A stretch of DNA of 64,000 bases from NCBI GenBank assembly GCA_947455705.1, contig CANGPO010000001.1:1-64000 (forward strand), in the 5' to 3' direction. Both the position numbers and the translations under genes were made by a program. This stretch comes from Actinomycetota bacterium. Its GTDB lineage: Bacteria; Actinomycetota; Actinomycetes; S36-B12; CAIYMF01. The notes beneath the pieces are model-generated. The model was not told the DNA's origin, ran no database searches, and saw only the letters and a program-made list of their open reading frames with translations. Shown one piece after another: positions 1-8,289 of the stretch (position 1 is the first letter of the stretch; each line of letters starts with the position of its first letter).

Positions 1-173
1 CCTTCACGGCCGAGACCGCAGATCAACTTGGCGCTTCCTACAACAAGATCAGTCACGATTTCGCCTATGAGATCAAGACTCAGGAAGTCACGGCCATCTT
101 TGCTGGTCTCGCACTGGCGCTGGCCATTGCTGCGGCCGCTGCCGCTCTGGTCTGGACGCAACGCCTGATCTGA
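1..173 (+). CDS. C-terminal fragment of a VWA-type membrane protein
   Basis: The open frame runs off the left edge and stops with TGA at 171-173, leaving 56 visible codons. They encode a short soluble part containing GASYNKISHDFAYE, then EVTAIF and a single hydrophobic helix rich in Ala and Leu, ending in a short basic tail. The pattern 'Tyr-x-x-Ile-Ser...Gly/Ala-Tyr-Glu...Glu-Val-Thr' before a last membrane helix matches my memory of the end of actinobacterial von Willebrand factor A membrane proteins (Rv1481-like). The VWA domain itself lies outside the window, so the family call is an inference from the tail only. Confidence 0.5.
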   Translation, partial: FTAETADQLGASYNKISHDFAYEIKTQEVTAIFAGLALALAIAAAAAALVWTQRLI

Positions 174-205
174 GATCAGCACGGGTCCGATATATTTCAA
201 CGGTG

Positions 206-1198
206 ATGACAGACGCGCTCGTTTTACGGCAGGACTTGTCCCTTGCCCTCGAACAGCGCGTCGTGTCATTCCCGGAGGATGGCCAAGCTCTCATAGCCAT
301 TGAATTCGCCGGAGTATGCGGTTCAGATCTGCACGTCCTCGCCACTGGTGATTGGGTAACGACGTGGCCCGCGGTGCTCGGCCACGAAATCATCGGCATT
401 GTCGAACAATGTCCCGGCGGTGAGTTCACCCCCGGTGATCGTGTCGTCGTCGACTCCCGCGTACCGTGCGGCGAATGCATCGGTTGTGGACGATCTGCCA
501 ACCTCTGCGAGAACCTAGCGTGGGTCGGCGAGATCGTTCCCGGCGGCTATCAGAGATACGCCGTCCTTGACGTGCGTCTCCTGCACCGTTGCTCCGAAGA
601 CCTTGATCCACATGTTGGCGTGTTGGCAGAACCGCTTGCCGTTGCCATGCACGGGGTGAACCGATTAAGCGAAATCCCCGAATCCGTTTTGATCCTGGGA
701 TACGGACCCATTGGGGCACTTGTCCATGCAGAGCTCGAGCAGCGAAGTCCCGGTTCTCGAATCGCGGTTCGAGAACCGCACAGCGGCCGTAGAAAACTGG
801 CCTCATCTTTTGGCGCTATACCGACCTCGAATGACACGCGCTGGCCACTGGTGATCGATGCCGCCGGCTACTCAACATCACTTGCCGACGCAATCGAACT
901 CACCCGTCATGGCGGCGAAATCCTGGCAATTGCCATCCCGCATACTCCCGTCGAGATCGATGCACAGGCATTAGTTGAGCGATCGATCAGGTTGGTTGGC
1001 AGCGTCGGCTTCGACGATGAGTTGCCACATGCGATCGACCGGTTGGCCAGCAACCCGGACCGGTACCGCCCGTTGATCAGCGAGATGGTGTCTCTGTCCC
1101 GAGCCGCACATCGGTTACCCACCCTGACCAGCGATCAGTCGGCCGGCAAGGTCGTGATTTCACTAGCCCCTGAAATTGCCGACGGAATGCGCGCATAG
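206..1198 (+). CDS. Zinc-dependent alcohol dehydrogenase (MDR family)
   Basis: Medium-chain dehydrogenase/reductase of about 330 residues, expected to oxidise an alcohol or polyol with NAD(P). The N-terminal GroES-like domain has the catalytic zinc residues in GVCGSDLH and GHE, and a cysteine cluster CGECIGCGRSANLC typical of the structural zinc lobe. The nucleotide-binding segment is GYGPIG, where Tyr replaces the usual Ala or Ser. GTG at 203 directly precedes ATG at 206; I chose the ATG, without a clear ribosome site for either. It is the first gene of a same-strand run with a HisD-like dehydrogenase, a kinase-fold protein, an FMN oxidase and an SDR, so it probably performs one oxidation step of a small-molecule pathway. 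The substrate cannot be read from the sequence. Confidence 0.85.
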   Translation: MTDALVLRQDLSLALEQRVVSFPEDGQALIAIEFAGVCGSDLHVLATGDWVTTWPAVLGHEIIGIVEQCPGGEFTPGDRVVVDSRVPCGECIGCGRSANLCENLAWVGEIVPGGYQRYAVLDVRLLHRCSEDLDPHVGVLAEPLAVAMHGVNRLSEIPESVLILGYGPIGALVHAELEQRSPGSRIAVREPHSGRRKLASSFGAIPTSNDTRWPLVIDAAGYSTSLADAIELTRHGGEILAIAIPHTPVEIDAQALVERSIRLVGSVGFDDELPHAIDRLASNPDRYRPLISEMVSLSRAAHRLPTLTSDQSAGKVVISLAPEIADGMRA

Positions 1199-1250
1199 AC
1201 AAAAACCGACAGAGTAGTAATGACAGTTGACCCAGATGATTGGAAACACC

Positions 1251-2594
1251 ATGTCCGTAACGAACCCCATCCGCGTCATCGGCACGTGGGAAGACATGTC
1301 CGCCGATGAGCGCGACAGGTCAGTATCGCGGGGCATGGACAGCATCTTTGATCCTGCACTTCAGGTGAGTATTCAATCTCTCATCGAACAGGTTCGCCTT
1401 GAGGGCGATGCCGCGGTGATTCGCGCGCTCAAGGATTTTGACAAGGTCGACATCGGCACAAAGAGCCTGCGCGTCAGCGACGAGGAATACGATGCGGCGC
1501 GCGCTTGGATCAGCGATGACCTCCTCGAGGCCATCCGCGATGCCATCGATCACGTTCGTCGGTTCAACGAAAACCTCACCGCACGTGGTGACTGGAGCTT
1601 CGAATCAGAGCCAGGGCTGATCGTCGGTGAAAAGATCAGCCCGATCGCCAGTGCCGGACTTTTCGTTCCAAGCGGCAAGGGCTCGTACCCGTCGGTTGCT
1701 GTTCAACTCGCAACCCCAGCCGTTGTAGCCGGAGTGCCCCACATCGCAATTGTCGTCCCACCGGTTCCCGGCACAGACGGTGTCGTCGATCCCGCCGTAC
1801 TCGTTGTCGCCCAAGAACTAGGCCTGCAGGGTCACGTGTACCGAGTCAATGGCCCGGCCGGTATCGCTGCTCTCGCATTTGGCACCGAGACGATCCCCAA
1901 GGTTCGCAAGGTTGTTGGTCCTGGCAGCCCCGCGGTGGCATGTGCCCAGATCGAGGTTCAGCGCTACGGAACCGTCACGAACATGCTGCTTGGTCCAAGC
2001 GAGAGCCTGATCATCGCTGACGACTCTGCCGATCCCCGCCTGCTCGCAGCGGATCTTCTCAACGAGGCCGAGCACGGCCCAGACTCATCCAGCATTCTGG
2101 TGACGCCCAGCGAAGCCGTACTGGCTGCGGCTCAGGCTGAGGTCTCACGTCAGGTGGAACTCCTTCCCGAACCACGTCGCACCTACGCGCTCACCTCACT
2201 CGGTGTTAACGGTGGAGCATTCATCACCCGCTCGATGGAGGCAGCAACCGATGTTGCCAATGCCTACGCACCGGAGCACATGCAGATTGCCGTATCCGAT
2301 CCCGACTACGTACTCTCGCGCCTGTTCGACGCCGGTGAAATTCTCATTGGCCAGAACACAACAATCTCGATGGGCAACTTCATCATTGGCTGCCCGGCTT
2401 CACTACCGACCAGTGGGTTCGCAAAGGTCAGTAGCGGAATCACCGCTGACGCATTCCTGAAGAAGACCGCCGTCGCACAGTCTGATCTCACCGCTCTCAA
2501 GCGGATGAGCAAGAACGTGTTGGCATTTACAGCACACGAAGGCTTCCCTGCCCACGGCGCCGCTGTCTCTGCACGACTTGAATCAGATAGCTGA
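1251..2594 (+). CDS. HisD-like (histidinol dehydrogenase family) dehydrogenase, catabolic paralogue
   Basis: Full-length histidinol-dehydrogenase fold of 447 residues from ATG 1251 (weak GGAAA site; ATG 1236 and TTG 1227 are in-frame alternatives). GPSESLIIAD and YAPEHM (catalytic Glu342 and His343) are kept. Compared with E. coli HisD from memory, zinc-ligand Gln259 is Glu here (NEAEH, residue 272) and Asp360 is Asn (GNFIIG, residue 376); His275 and His435 remain. The usual TNHVLPT is CPASLPT. No other his gene is nearby and the neighbours are dehydrogenases and a kinase-fold protein. I therefore infer oxidation of a different alcohol, as the HisD-family sulfopropanediol dehydrogenase HpsN does, rather than histidine synthesis. 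The substrate is unknown. Confidence 0.8.
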   Translation: MSVTNPIRVIGTWEDMSADERDRSVSRGMDSIFDPALQVSIQSLIEQVRLEGDAAVIRALKDFDKVDIGTKSLRVSDEEYDAARAWISDDLLEAIRDAIDHVRRFNENLTARGDWSFESEPGLIVGEKISPIASAGLFVPSGKGSYPSVAVQLATPAVVAGVPHIAIVVPPVPGTDGVVDPAVLVVAQELGLQGHVYRVNGPAGIAALAFGTETIPKVRKVVGPGSPAVACAQIEVQRYGTVTNMLLGPSESLIIADDSADPRLLAADLLNEAEHGPDSSSILVTPSEAVLAAAQAEVSRQVELLPEPRRTYALTSLGVNGGAFITRSMEAATDVANAYAPEHMQIAVSDPDYVLSRLFDAGEILIGQNTTISMGNFIIGCPASLPTSGFAKVSSGITADAFLKKTAVAQSDLTALKRMSKNVLAFTAHEGFPAHGAAVSARLESDS

Positions 2595-2596
2595 GC

Positions 2597-3847
2597 ATGG
2601 CCGCCGCATCTGATATTCGTGCCGCGGTAGTTGCGGGTCGACTATCAGATGCGGCCGACCTGACTCGCCCACTCGTCGAAGCCCTCACCGGCAAGGGTGT
2701 CCAGTCGATCACATTCACATCAGATGCATATGCACTGAATTCCGTGAGTGGCCGGGTCACTCAGAACGACGGGACTGAACTGTTCTTCAAGTTCCATGTC
2801 GAAGATGGTGAGCAGGACAACGTCGGAGAGTACTACCGCGCCAGCATCCTTGACGACGCCGGACTTCCCGTCGAAGTGCCTGTCGCGATCAGCGCAGAGC
2901 CTGGCCAACAGTTCGTTCTCTACGAGATCCGCAATGAGCCACGAATGGTCGACGTATGCCTCGACCTTGAACGATCGATGGGACCTGACGCCTGCCTTCC
3001 TCAGGCGATCGACACAGCGCGTCACGATCTCGACCATCGGATTGGCGAGGTGCTCGTCGAGACCCTGCATAGCGATACGGCGGGTTCCCATTCGTCATTG
3101 CACCAACTCTTTCATCACCGCCTGACTGATTCTGACGGAGTATTTCCAGGTGGCCGTTACGCCTCGTGGTACCTGAACGATGCGACGTTTAACGAAGTAG
3201 CCGAGGCGCGCTGGACGATCAACGGCACGTCATACGCGAACACTCTTGCCGAACTTGTCGAGCAAGCTCGTGAACTGATGGACCCGCATACGTTTGCCGA
3301 CCAACCCGTCGTAACAGCGCATGGTGATGACCACCACGGCAACGTGTGGGTGATCGATTCCGACGGTGCGCCGTCGCTACGACTTTTCGATCCAGCCTTC
3401 GCCGGCACGGACGTCCCTGCCCTACTCGCGTTGGTCAAACCCACATTCCATAACGTGTTCGCACATCCGTACTGGATCTATCACCCTAGCGAGGTTTCAC
3501 TCAACGATGTAACGCTGTCTCGTGACCGTGGCGCGATCACTCTTGTCGACACCTTGACGCTAAGCCCAATGCGCCAGCAAATCCTCGACAGCATCGCTCA
3601 GGAAGCGTGGCTACCACTGTTGCGCGCCATGAAGGAACGGGGATTGCTCCCGTCGAATTGGCGAGCGATCGTCCGCAGTGCACTGTTCTTATGCCCCTTC
3701 CTCGTCACGAATCTGGTCGCACCGAATCGTCCCGAGTCGCTGCGTACGATTGGCCTCGGTCACGCACTCGCGACGGGTAGCGAGCCGCGGAATGGTAGTG
3801 ATCCGCTGACAGAGATGCTCAATTGGTTGGAAGGGCAGGTGCGCTGA
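2597..3847 (+). CDS. Kinase-fold phosphotransferase (APH/choline-kinase-like)
   Basis: A protein of 416 residues with the aminoglycoside-phosphotransferase-type kinase fold. The catalytic loop is HGDDHHGNVW (Brenner-type HGDxHxxN) and the metal-binding DFG-equivalent is FDPAFAG about 20 residues later. An N-terminal lobe with ELFFKFH carries the likely ATP-contacting lysine. The gene starts two bases after the HisD-like stop and its TGA overlaps the ATG of the next gene (ATGA), which implies translational coupling. In this setting it probably phosphorylates the pathway substrate or an intermediate. Homology is visible only at motif level, so antibiotic resistance should not be assumed. Confidence 0.7.
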   Translation: MAAASDIRAAVVAGRLSDAADLTRPLVEALTGKGVQSITFTSDAYALNSVSGRVTQNDGTELFFKFHVEDGEQDNVGEYYRASILDDAGLPVEVPVAISAEPGQQFVLYEIRNEPRMVDVCLDLERSMGPDACLPQAIDTARHDLDHRIGEVLVETLHSDTAGSHSSLHQLFHHRLTDSDGVFPGGRYASWYLNDATFNEVAEARWTINGTSYANTLAELVEQARELMDPHTFADQPVVTAHGDDHHGNVWVIDSDGAPSLRLFDPAFAGTDVPALLALVKPTFHNVFAHPYWIYHPSEVSLNDVTLSRDRGAITLVDTLTLSPMRQQILDSIAQEAWLPLLRAMKERGLLPSNWRAIVRSALFLCPFLVTNLVAPNRPESLRTIGLGHALATGSEPRNGSDPLTEMLNWLEGQVR

Positions 3848-5058
3848 TGAATCTCGATGAACTTCGCGCCACCCTGCAGATCAAGCCAATGTCGTTGAAC
3901 CACAACGAACGAGTTCTCGCACGCGCCTACAGCATCGACGATCTCAGGCGTGCCGCCAAACGCACCCTCCCCCGGTCCGTTTTCGACTACGTCGAAGGCG
4001 GATCCGACGAGGAAACGACGCTGCGCGAAAATCGTGCCGCCTTCCAAAGTCGGCAACTACACCCGCGAACATTGAACGATGTGTCAACGGTGTCCATCGA
4101 GTCAAAACTGTTTGGCCGCAACCTCCCTGCCCCTATTGGCTTCTCCCCCACCGGCTACACCAGGATGATGAATCCCGAAGGTGAAGTTGCCGTCGCTCGC
4201 TCGGCAGCCCGCAATGACATCCCCTACGCACTCTCCACGGTTGGAACAACAACGATCGAGGATGTTGCTGCAACGGGCCTCAACCAGTTGTGGATGCAGA
4301 TCTACCTTCTTAAGGACCGCGACCTCACGTGGGCACTCTTTGATCGCGCACATGCCGCAGGGGTAGAGGTTCTCGAGTTCTCCATTGACACGGCGATTGG
4401 CGCCCGGCGCCTGCGCGATCTGCGCAATGGACTCACCATTCCGCCTAGCCTGTCGCCTGCCACGATCGTCGACATTGGTATGCACCCGCGGTACTGGACC
4501 TCGATGGTTCGCGCTCCCGGCATGAAGTTTGCCAATCTCGCCGACCCTGACAAGCCCGGCCAAACTGTTGCCGATATCAATGCCCAATTCGATTCATCAC
4601 TCACGTGGAGCGACCTAGGAGACATCCGCTCACGTTGGCCAGGCAAGCTCTTGGTCAAGGGCCCGATCAACCCAGATGATGCGCAGCGAGCGATCGATGC
4701 CGGCGCTGACGGAGTGCATCTGTCGAACCATGGCGGTCGACAACTCGATCGTTGCGTTCCCGCGATAGATCTTGTGGCACCCGTGCGCGCACAGCTCGGC
4801 GCCGAGCCCACGATCGTCGTCGACTCGGGGATTCGGCACGGTATGGACATTGCGATCGCGATTGCCGAGGGTGCCGATCTGGCCACAGTCGGGCGTCCAT
4901 ATCTCTACGGCCTCGCCGCCGCTGGCGAACAGGGTGTGGATGCGGTGTACGAGATTCTTACCGCTGAACTTCGTCGCACTCTGCAACTACTTGGGTGTAG
5001 CTCGCTCGCTGAACTACGTGCCAATGCATCCGAACTGATCACCAGGAAGCAGTCATGA
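3847..5058 (+). CDS. FMN-dependent alpha-hydroxy-acid oxidase/dehydrogenase
   Basis: A TIM-barrel flavoprotein of 403 residues in the lactate dehydrogenase LldD / glycolate oxidase family. Visible marks are FDYVEGGSDEE near the N-terminus, GFSPTGY, WMQIYLLKDR, LLVKG with the flavin-contacting lysine, and SNHGGRQLD with the catalytic histidine and substrate-binding arginine, then VDSGIRHG and GRPYLYG around the FMN phosphate. The family oxidises 2-hydroxy acids to 2-oxo acids. ATG 3847 overlaps the upstream stop in ATGA, and this gene's own stop overlaps the next ATG, so the genes are tightly coupled. A longer in-frame start at 3823 lies inside the upstream gene and is less likely. Confidence 0.88.
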   Translation: MNLDELRATLQIKPMSLNHNERVLARAYSIDDLRRAAKRTLPRSVFDYVEGGSDEETTLRENRAAFQSRQLHPRTLNDVSTVSIESKLFGRNLPAPIGFSPTGYTRMMNPEGEVAVARSAARNDIPYALSTVGTTTIEDVAATGLNQLWMQIYLLKDRDLTWALFDRAHAAGVEVLEFSIDTAIGARRLRDLRNGLTIPPSLSPATIVDIGMHPRYWTSMVRAPGMKFANLADPDKPGQTVADINAQFDSSLTWSDLGDIRSRWPGKLLVKGPINPDDAQRAIDAGADGVHLSNHGGRQLDRCVPAIDLVAPVRAQLGAEPTIVVDSGIRHGMDIAIAIAEGADLATVGRPYLYGLAAAGEQGVDAVYEILTAELRRTLQLLGCSSLAELRANASELITRKQS

Positions 5059-5795
5059 CTGACCGTCGCCGCATCATCATCACCGGAGCCACGAGCGGAA
5101 TCGGATTCGCGGTCGCACAGCGGCTAGCGAAGACCGACGATGTCTGGATCATGGGCTCACGCACCGAGACGACCGCTGATGCTCAGGCTCGCCTCGAGTC
5201 AGCTGGCCTACGGATCGCCGGTGCCAGCGGAGTCGATGCCGCCAATGAGGCAGCCGTCAATGCAGCCGTGGATTTGGCCGCAGCGACAATGGGTGGCCTT
5301 GACGGCATTTTCATCAATGCGGGCATGGACGGACAAGCTGTTCCCTCAACCGACTTAGAAGTCGAAGGCTTTCGTCGGCTGTTGGACGTCAATGTGCTCG
5401 GGCCGTTCATCGTGGCCAAGGCGGCCGTCCGTCACCTGACGAGGCCCGGCACGATCGTGTTCAATTCATCAGCCAATGCAGTCAGGCCAGAAGCTCATTT
5501 CCTTGACTACAACGCCAGTAAGGCCGCCGTCGCCAGCATGGCTCAGACCATGGCGCTGGAACTCAGCTCAGAGGGCATCAGCGTGATTTCGTTGGCCCCC
5601 GGCTACTTCCCGACGCGCATGACCGAGGCCTACCTCAACGATCCCGAGATTGCCGAGGAGCTCATGGGCCTGATCCCGGCCAAGCGCTTCGGCACACTGA
5701 CAGAGATTGGCGAGGTGGTTGATTTCCTCCTCTCACCGGCAGCCCGGTTCATGACTGGCAGCATGGTCAATCTCGATGGCGGACGGAGCATCTGA
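5055..5795 (+). CDS. Short-chain dehydrogenase/reductase
   Basis: Classical SDR of 246 residues. The cofactor motif TGATSGIG is at residues 10-17, INAG follows strand 4, and the active site has NSSANAV followed by YNASK with catalytic Tyr and Lys. The end LDGGRSI is typical of the family. ATG 5055 overlaps the stop of the FMN oxidase gene. This is the last of five consecutive same-strand genes, four of them oxidoreductases, so the operon probably moves a hydroxylated compound through several oxidation levels. NAD versus NADP preference cannot be judged with confidence. Confidence 0.88.
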   Translation: MTDRRRIIITGATSGIGFAVAQRLAKTDDVWIMGSRTETTADAQARLESAGLRIAGASGVDAANEAAVNAAVDLAAATMGGLDGIFINAGMDGQAVPSTDLEVEGFRRLLDVNVLGPFIVAKAAVRHLTRPGTIVFNSSANAVRPEAHFLDYNASKAAVASMAQTMALELSSEGISVISLAPGYFPTRMTEAYLNDPEIAEELMGLIPAKRFGTLTEIGEVVDFLLSPAARFMTGSMVNLDGGRSI

Positions 5796-5869
5796 GCTCT
5801 GGTCCACACCTAGGAAGCACGCTTCCATGGCGGTATCGTCTGCTGTACACCGATGAAGGGATGTTCGAC

Positions 5870-6448
5870 GTGACCACCGTTAGTTTTACTCGGATGGCCG
5901 ATGGCACCAAGGCCGACTACGAATTGCTTGAGCATTCTGAGGATCGGTTTGCCGCCGGACTCGTTGACCGCCTTCTTAGCGCGCTGCGCGGCCTCGGTGA
6001 CGGTATCGATGGCTACAAAGTGAGCCGCCTCGAACACAGTATTCAGTCAGCAACGCGCGCGTATCGCGATGGACGCGATAACGAGTACGTCGTGGCAATG
6101 CTGATGCACGATGTCGGCGATGGCCTTGCACCGTGGTCCCACAGCGAAATGGCTGCGTCAATCCTGCGCCCGTTCGTTCGTCCTGAACTTCACTGGATCG
6201 TCAAGCATCACGGACTCTTCCAGCTTTACTACTACGGTCACTTCGTGGGCGAAGACCGCAATGCTCGCGACCGTTTCAAAGACCACGAGTACTACGACGC
6301 ATGTATCGAGTTCTGCGATAAGTACGATCAAGAATCCTTCGACCCGGAGTACGACTCGCTCCCCCTGGACTTCTTTGAGCCAATGCTGCGTGAAGTTTTC
6401 GCCGAGCCGCGCTACCTTCCCGGCCACAGTGCCACCAGCGTGGGTTAA
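5870..6448 (+). CDS. HD-domain protein, possible mixed-valence diiron oxygenase relative
   Basis: A protein of about 192 residues with an HD fold. Candidate metal ligands in order are His in RLEHSIQ, His-Asp in LMHDVGD, His in WSHSE, His in VKHHG and Asp in CDKYD. This H-HD-H-H-D set of six could hold two metals, as in HD hydrolases and in the PhnZ/TmpB/MIOX oxygenases. I prefer GTG 5870, which has GAAGGG nine bases upstream; ATG 5861 would lie directly against that site. It stands 74 bases after the dehydrogenase operon on the same strand, so joint function is possible but not shown. Phosphohydrolase activity is the main alternative. Confidence 0.7.
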   Translation: MTTVSFTRMADGTKADYELLEHSEDRFAAGLVDRLLSALRGLGDGIDGYKVSRLEHSIQSATRAYRDGRDNEYVVAMLMHDVGDGLAPWSHSEMAASILRPFVRPELHWIVKHHGLFQLYYYGHFVGEDRNARDRFKDHEYYDACIEFCDKYDQESFDPEYDSLPLDFFEPMLREVFAEPRYLPGHSATSVG

Positions 6449-6475
6449 CACCTCAATCGAGGTCTGCAAGATTTT

Positions 6476-6495
6476 TCAGCCCCCACATGGGCTGA
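6476..6495 (+). terminator. Short hairpin after the HD gene
   Basis: Seven-base arms TCAGCCC and GGGCTGA enclose a six-base loop 28 bases after the HD-protein stop. A T run precedes it rather than follows it, so it is only a weak terminator candidate. Confidence 0.3.
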
Positions 6496-6598
6496 TCTCA
6501 GCGTGCGCATAAGTCGGTGGCAGACAGTGATGAAAGACGAACCGCTCTTCGCAGTTCGTAGTTCGCATCACTGATGCATAAACCGAAAGGACGACATC

Positions 6599-7429
6599 AT
6601 GACTGACGACATCCGTCCCGGCTTCGAGCCGCCCGCCTTCCACGTCGCCCCCGCGGCAACACATGACGAGCCAGCCACTACGAAGTCCTCAAAGTCAGCA
6701 CGTAATCGCAATGGACTCTTGGTCGCAAGTGCGGTTGGTATTGCCGCTGTCGGCTTTGCTGGCACAGCATTTGCGGCAAATGCCGCGCCCACACCAACGC
6801 CAACATCACCAAGTTCGTCGAGCACCATCGACGGTCAAGCACCCGCACAGGGCCCCGACGGCGATAACGACGGTCCTGGCATGGGCGCTCAAGGTGGACC
6901 GGGTCAAGGACCACAGGGTGGACCGGGTGGTGGACCTGATGGCGGGCCCGGCGGTGGCTGGGGTCGACACGGCGGCGGGATGCGAGGCCCGGGCATGGGT
7001 CCTGGCATCCACGGCACGTTTGTAACTCCAGACAAAGCCGGCACCGGCTACCAAACCATCGATACGCAAAAGGGATCCGTCACCGATGTCAGTCCAACGT
7101 CGATCACGGTGAAGAGCAAGGACGGCTTCACCAAGACCTACGTCGTCACATCTACAACGGATGTCAACGGCAAGGCTGGCGATATTGCGACAGTGAAGAC
7201 CGGTGACGACGTAGCAATTCTCGGTATCGAGAGTGGTAGCGATGTCAACGCTCAACAGATCTTTGACGGCAAGAACTTTAAGCCAGGCGATAACGGCAAG
7301 CCCGGCACCAACGGTAAGGCTGACCACAACTGGCAGCCAGGTCAGAACGGTAACAACCCACCCGCACCGAACGGATCCACTGGTGCAAGTGGCGGCGGCC
7401 CCGCGGCCTCACCCAGCACTAGCGGCTGA
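6599..7429 (+). CDS. Membrane-anchored or secreted Gly/Pro-rich protein with a DUF5666-like domain
   Basis: A 276-residue protein with three parts. An N-terminal cytoplasmic stretch of about 37 residues is followed by one hydrophobic helix ending AFAANAA (residues about 38-62), which may anchor the protein or be cleaved. Residues about 65-140 are low-complexity Thr/Pro/Ser and then Gly/Pro/Asp repeats. Residues about 140-210 form a small beta-type domain (KGSVTDVSPTSITVKSKDG...YVVTSTTDV) resembling DUF5666. The tail is rich in Gly, Asn and Pro. The ATG has AAAGG eight bases upstream. I infer an extracytoplasmic structural or binding role; no enzymatic motif is seen. Confidence 0.75.
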   Translation: MTDDIRPGFEPPAFHVAPAATHDEPATTKSSKSARNRNGLLVASAVGIAAVGFAGTAFAANAAPTPTPTSPSSSSTIDGQAPAQGPDGDNDGPGMGAQGGPGQGPQGGPGGGPDGGPGGGWGRHGGGMRGPGMGPGIHGTFVTPDKAGTGYQTIDTQKGSVTDVSPTSITVKSKDGFTKTYVVTSTTDVNGKAGDIATVKTGDDVAILGIESGSDVNAQQIFDGKNFKPGDNGKPGTNGKADHNWQPGQNGNNPPAPNGSTGASGGGPAASPSTSG

Positions 7430-7448
7430 CAGGACGCTACCTCCTCGA

Positions 7449-7490
7449 CATACCGATGCCCTCGTCCATCAGGACGGGGGCATCGGTATG
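7449..7490. terminator. Bidirectional intrinsic terminator
   Basis: Arms CATACCGATGCCC and GGGGCATCGGTATG surround a nested TCGTCC/GGACG pairing. It lies between convergent genes (plus-strand stop at 7429, minus-strand stop at 7516) and can serve both. No long T run follows. Confidence 0.75.
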
Positions 7491-7515
7491 TTGTGTCGAC
7501 GTGGGCCGTCGTCGG

Positions 7516-7902
7516 TCAGAGATACAAACCGGTCGACTCGGCTGACACGCGATCGGCAGCAACGGCATGGACGTCGCGTTCACGCATGAGTACGTACTCC
7601 TTGCTGTGCAGTTCAACTTCGGGATGCGACTCAGGATCGAACAACACCTGATCGCCCATCTCGATGGTTCGGACGTTAGGTCCGATCGCGACGACACGAG
7701 CCCATGAAAGCCGCTTACCCACCTGCGCGGTTGCAGGGATCAGGATTCCACCGGTTGATCGTCGATCTCCGTCCACACCATCGACGCGAACAAGAATGCG
7801 ATCATGCAGGAGTTTGATCGGAACAGAGCCATCTGACAGCGGCGACGTATCGGGGGCACTCACGCAGATGAGGTTACGCCCTGCACTGGACGCATCCCAC
7901 AA
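7516..7902 (-). CDS. GroES-like co-chaperonin family protein
   Basis: A chaperonin-10 fold protein of up to 128 residues. LLHDRILVRVD near residue 30 corresponds to the start of canonical GroES, and RRSTGGILIPATA holds the mobile-loop region. WARVVAIGP, EMGDQVLFDP and EYVLMRERDVHAV follow the GroES beta pattern. It is more diverged than housekeeping GroES and stands without groEL, so it is more likely the short actinobacterial GroES-like paralogue than the main co-chaperonin. The first 25 residues may be untranslated; a start nearer the conserved block is possible. It lies downstream of the DUF3618 gene on the same strand. Confidence 0.7.
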   Translation of the reverse strand: MWDASSAGRNLICVSAPDTSPLSDGSVPIKLLHDRILVRVDGVDGDRRSTGGILIPATAQVGKRLSWARVVAIGPNVRTIEMGDQVLFDPESHPEVELHSKEYVLMRERDVHAVAADRVSAESTGLYL

Positions 7903-7935
7903 GAGGCCTACGCACAGATCCGAAGGAGTGACGAA

Positions 7936-8262
7936 CTAGCCGCGACGACGGCGCGAAAGAGCGCGTAATGCGATCAAACCAACGACAGCAGCAGTCGCGA
8001 TGGCAACCCGCTCCGGGCGGACGCCACCGTACTCATCGACGAAAACACCCTTGGCCGAGGTGACACCGCGATCCACAACATTCGACGGCTTGACGTAGTC
8101 CTGAAAATCGTCGAGACGCGAGGCCAGACGATTACGAACCGCGTCGATCTCGGACTCGATATCAGCCGCTGAGCGACGTGGTTCGACGACCACCGGCTCA
8201 AGGGCCGAAGCCGCCGAGGACTGGACTTTGGTCACTGCAGAAGAGTTCGTCAGATCGCTCAC
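7936..8262 (-). CDS. DUF3618 membrane-associated protein
   Basis: A 108-residue protein with the DUF3618 signature RSAADIESEIDAVRNRLASRLDDF at about residues 30-53, a linker containing VKPSNVVDRG, and one C-terminal hydrophobic helix (VAIATAAVVGLIALRAL) followed by the basic end SRRRRG. Such proteins are common small membrane-anchored proteins of Actinomycetota with no established function. The gene sits between the nickel permease and the GroES-like gene, all on the minus strand. Confidence 0.75.
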   Translation of the reverse strand: MSDLTNSSAVTKVQSSAASALEPVVVEPRRSAADIESEIDAVRNRLASRLDDFQDYVKPSNVVDRGVTSAKGVFVDEYGGVRPERVAIATAAVVGLIALRALSRRRRG

Positions 8263-8289
8263 ACCTAGAGACTACGCCGCCGAGCTGAT

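Noticed and set aside
1251-2594. Histidine-biosynthesis hisD
   Set aside because: Full-length family member, but two zinc-ligand positions differ, the TNH segment is replaced, and no his genes are near.
2597-3847. Aminoglycoside resistance gene
   Set aside because: Only the kinase fold is shared; the operon setting is catabolic.
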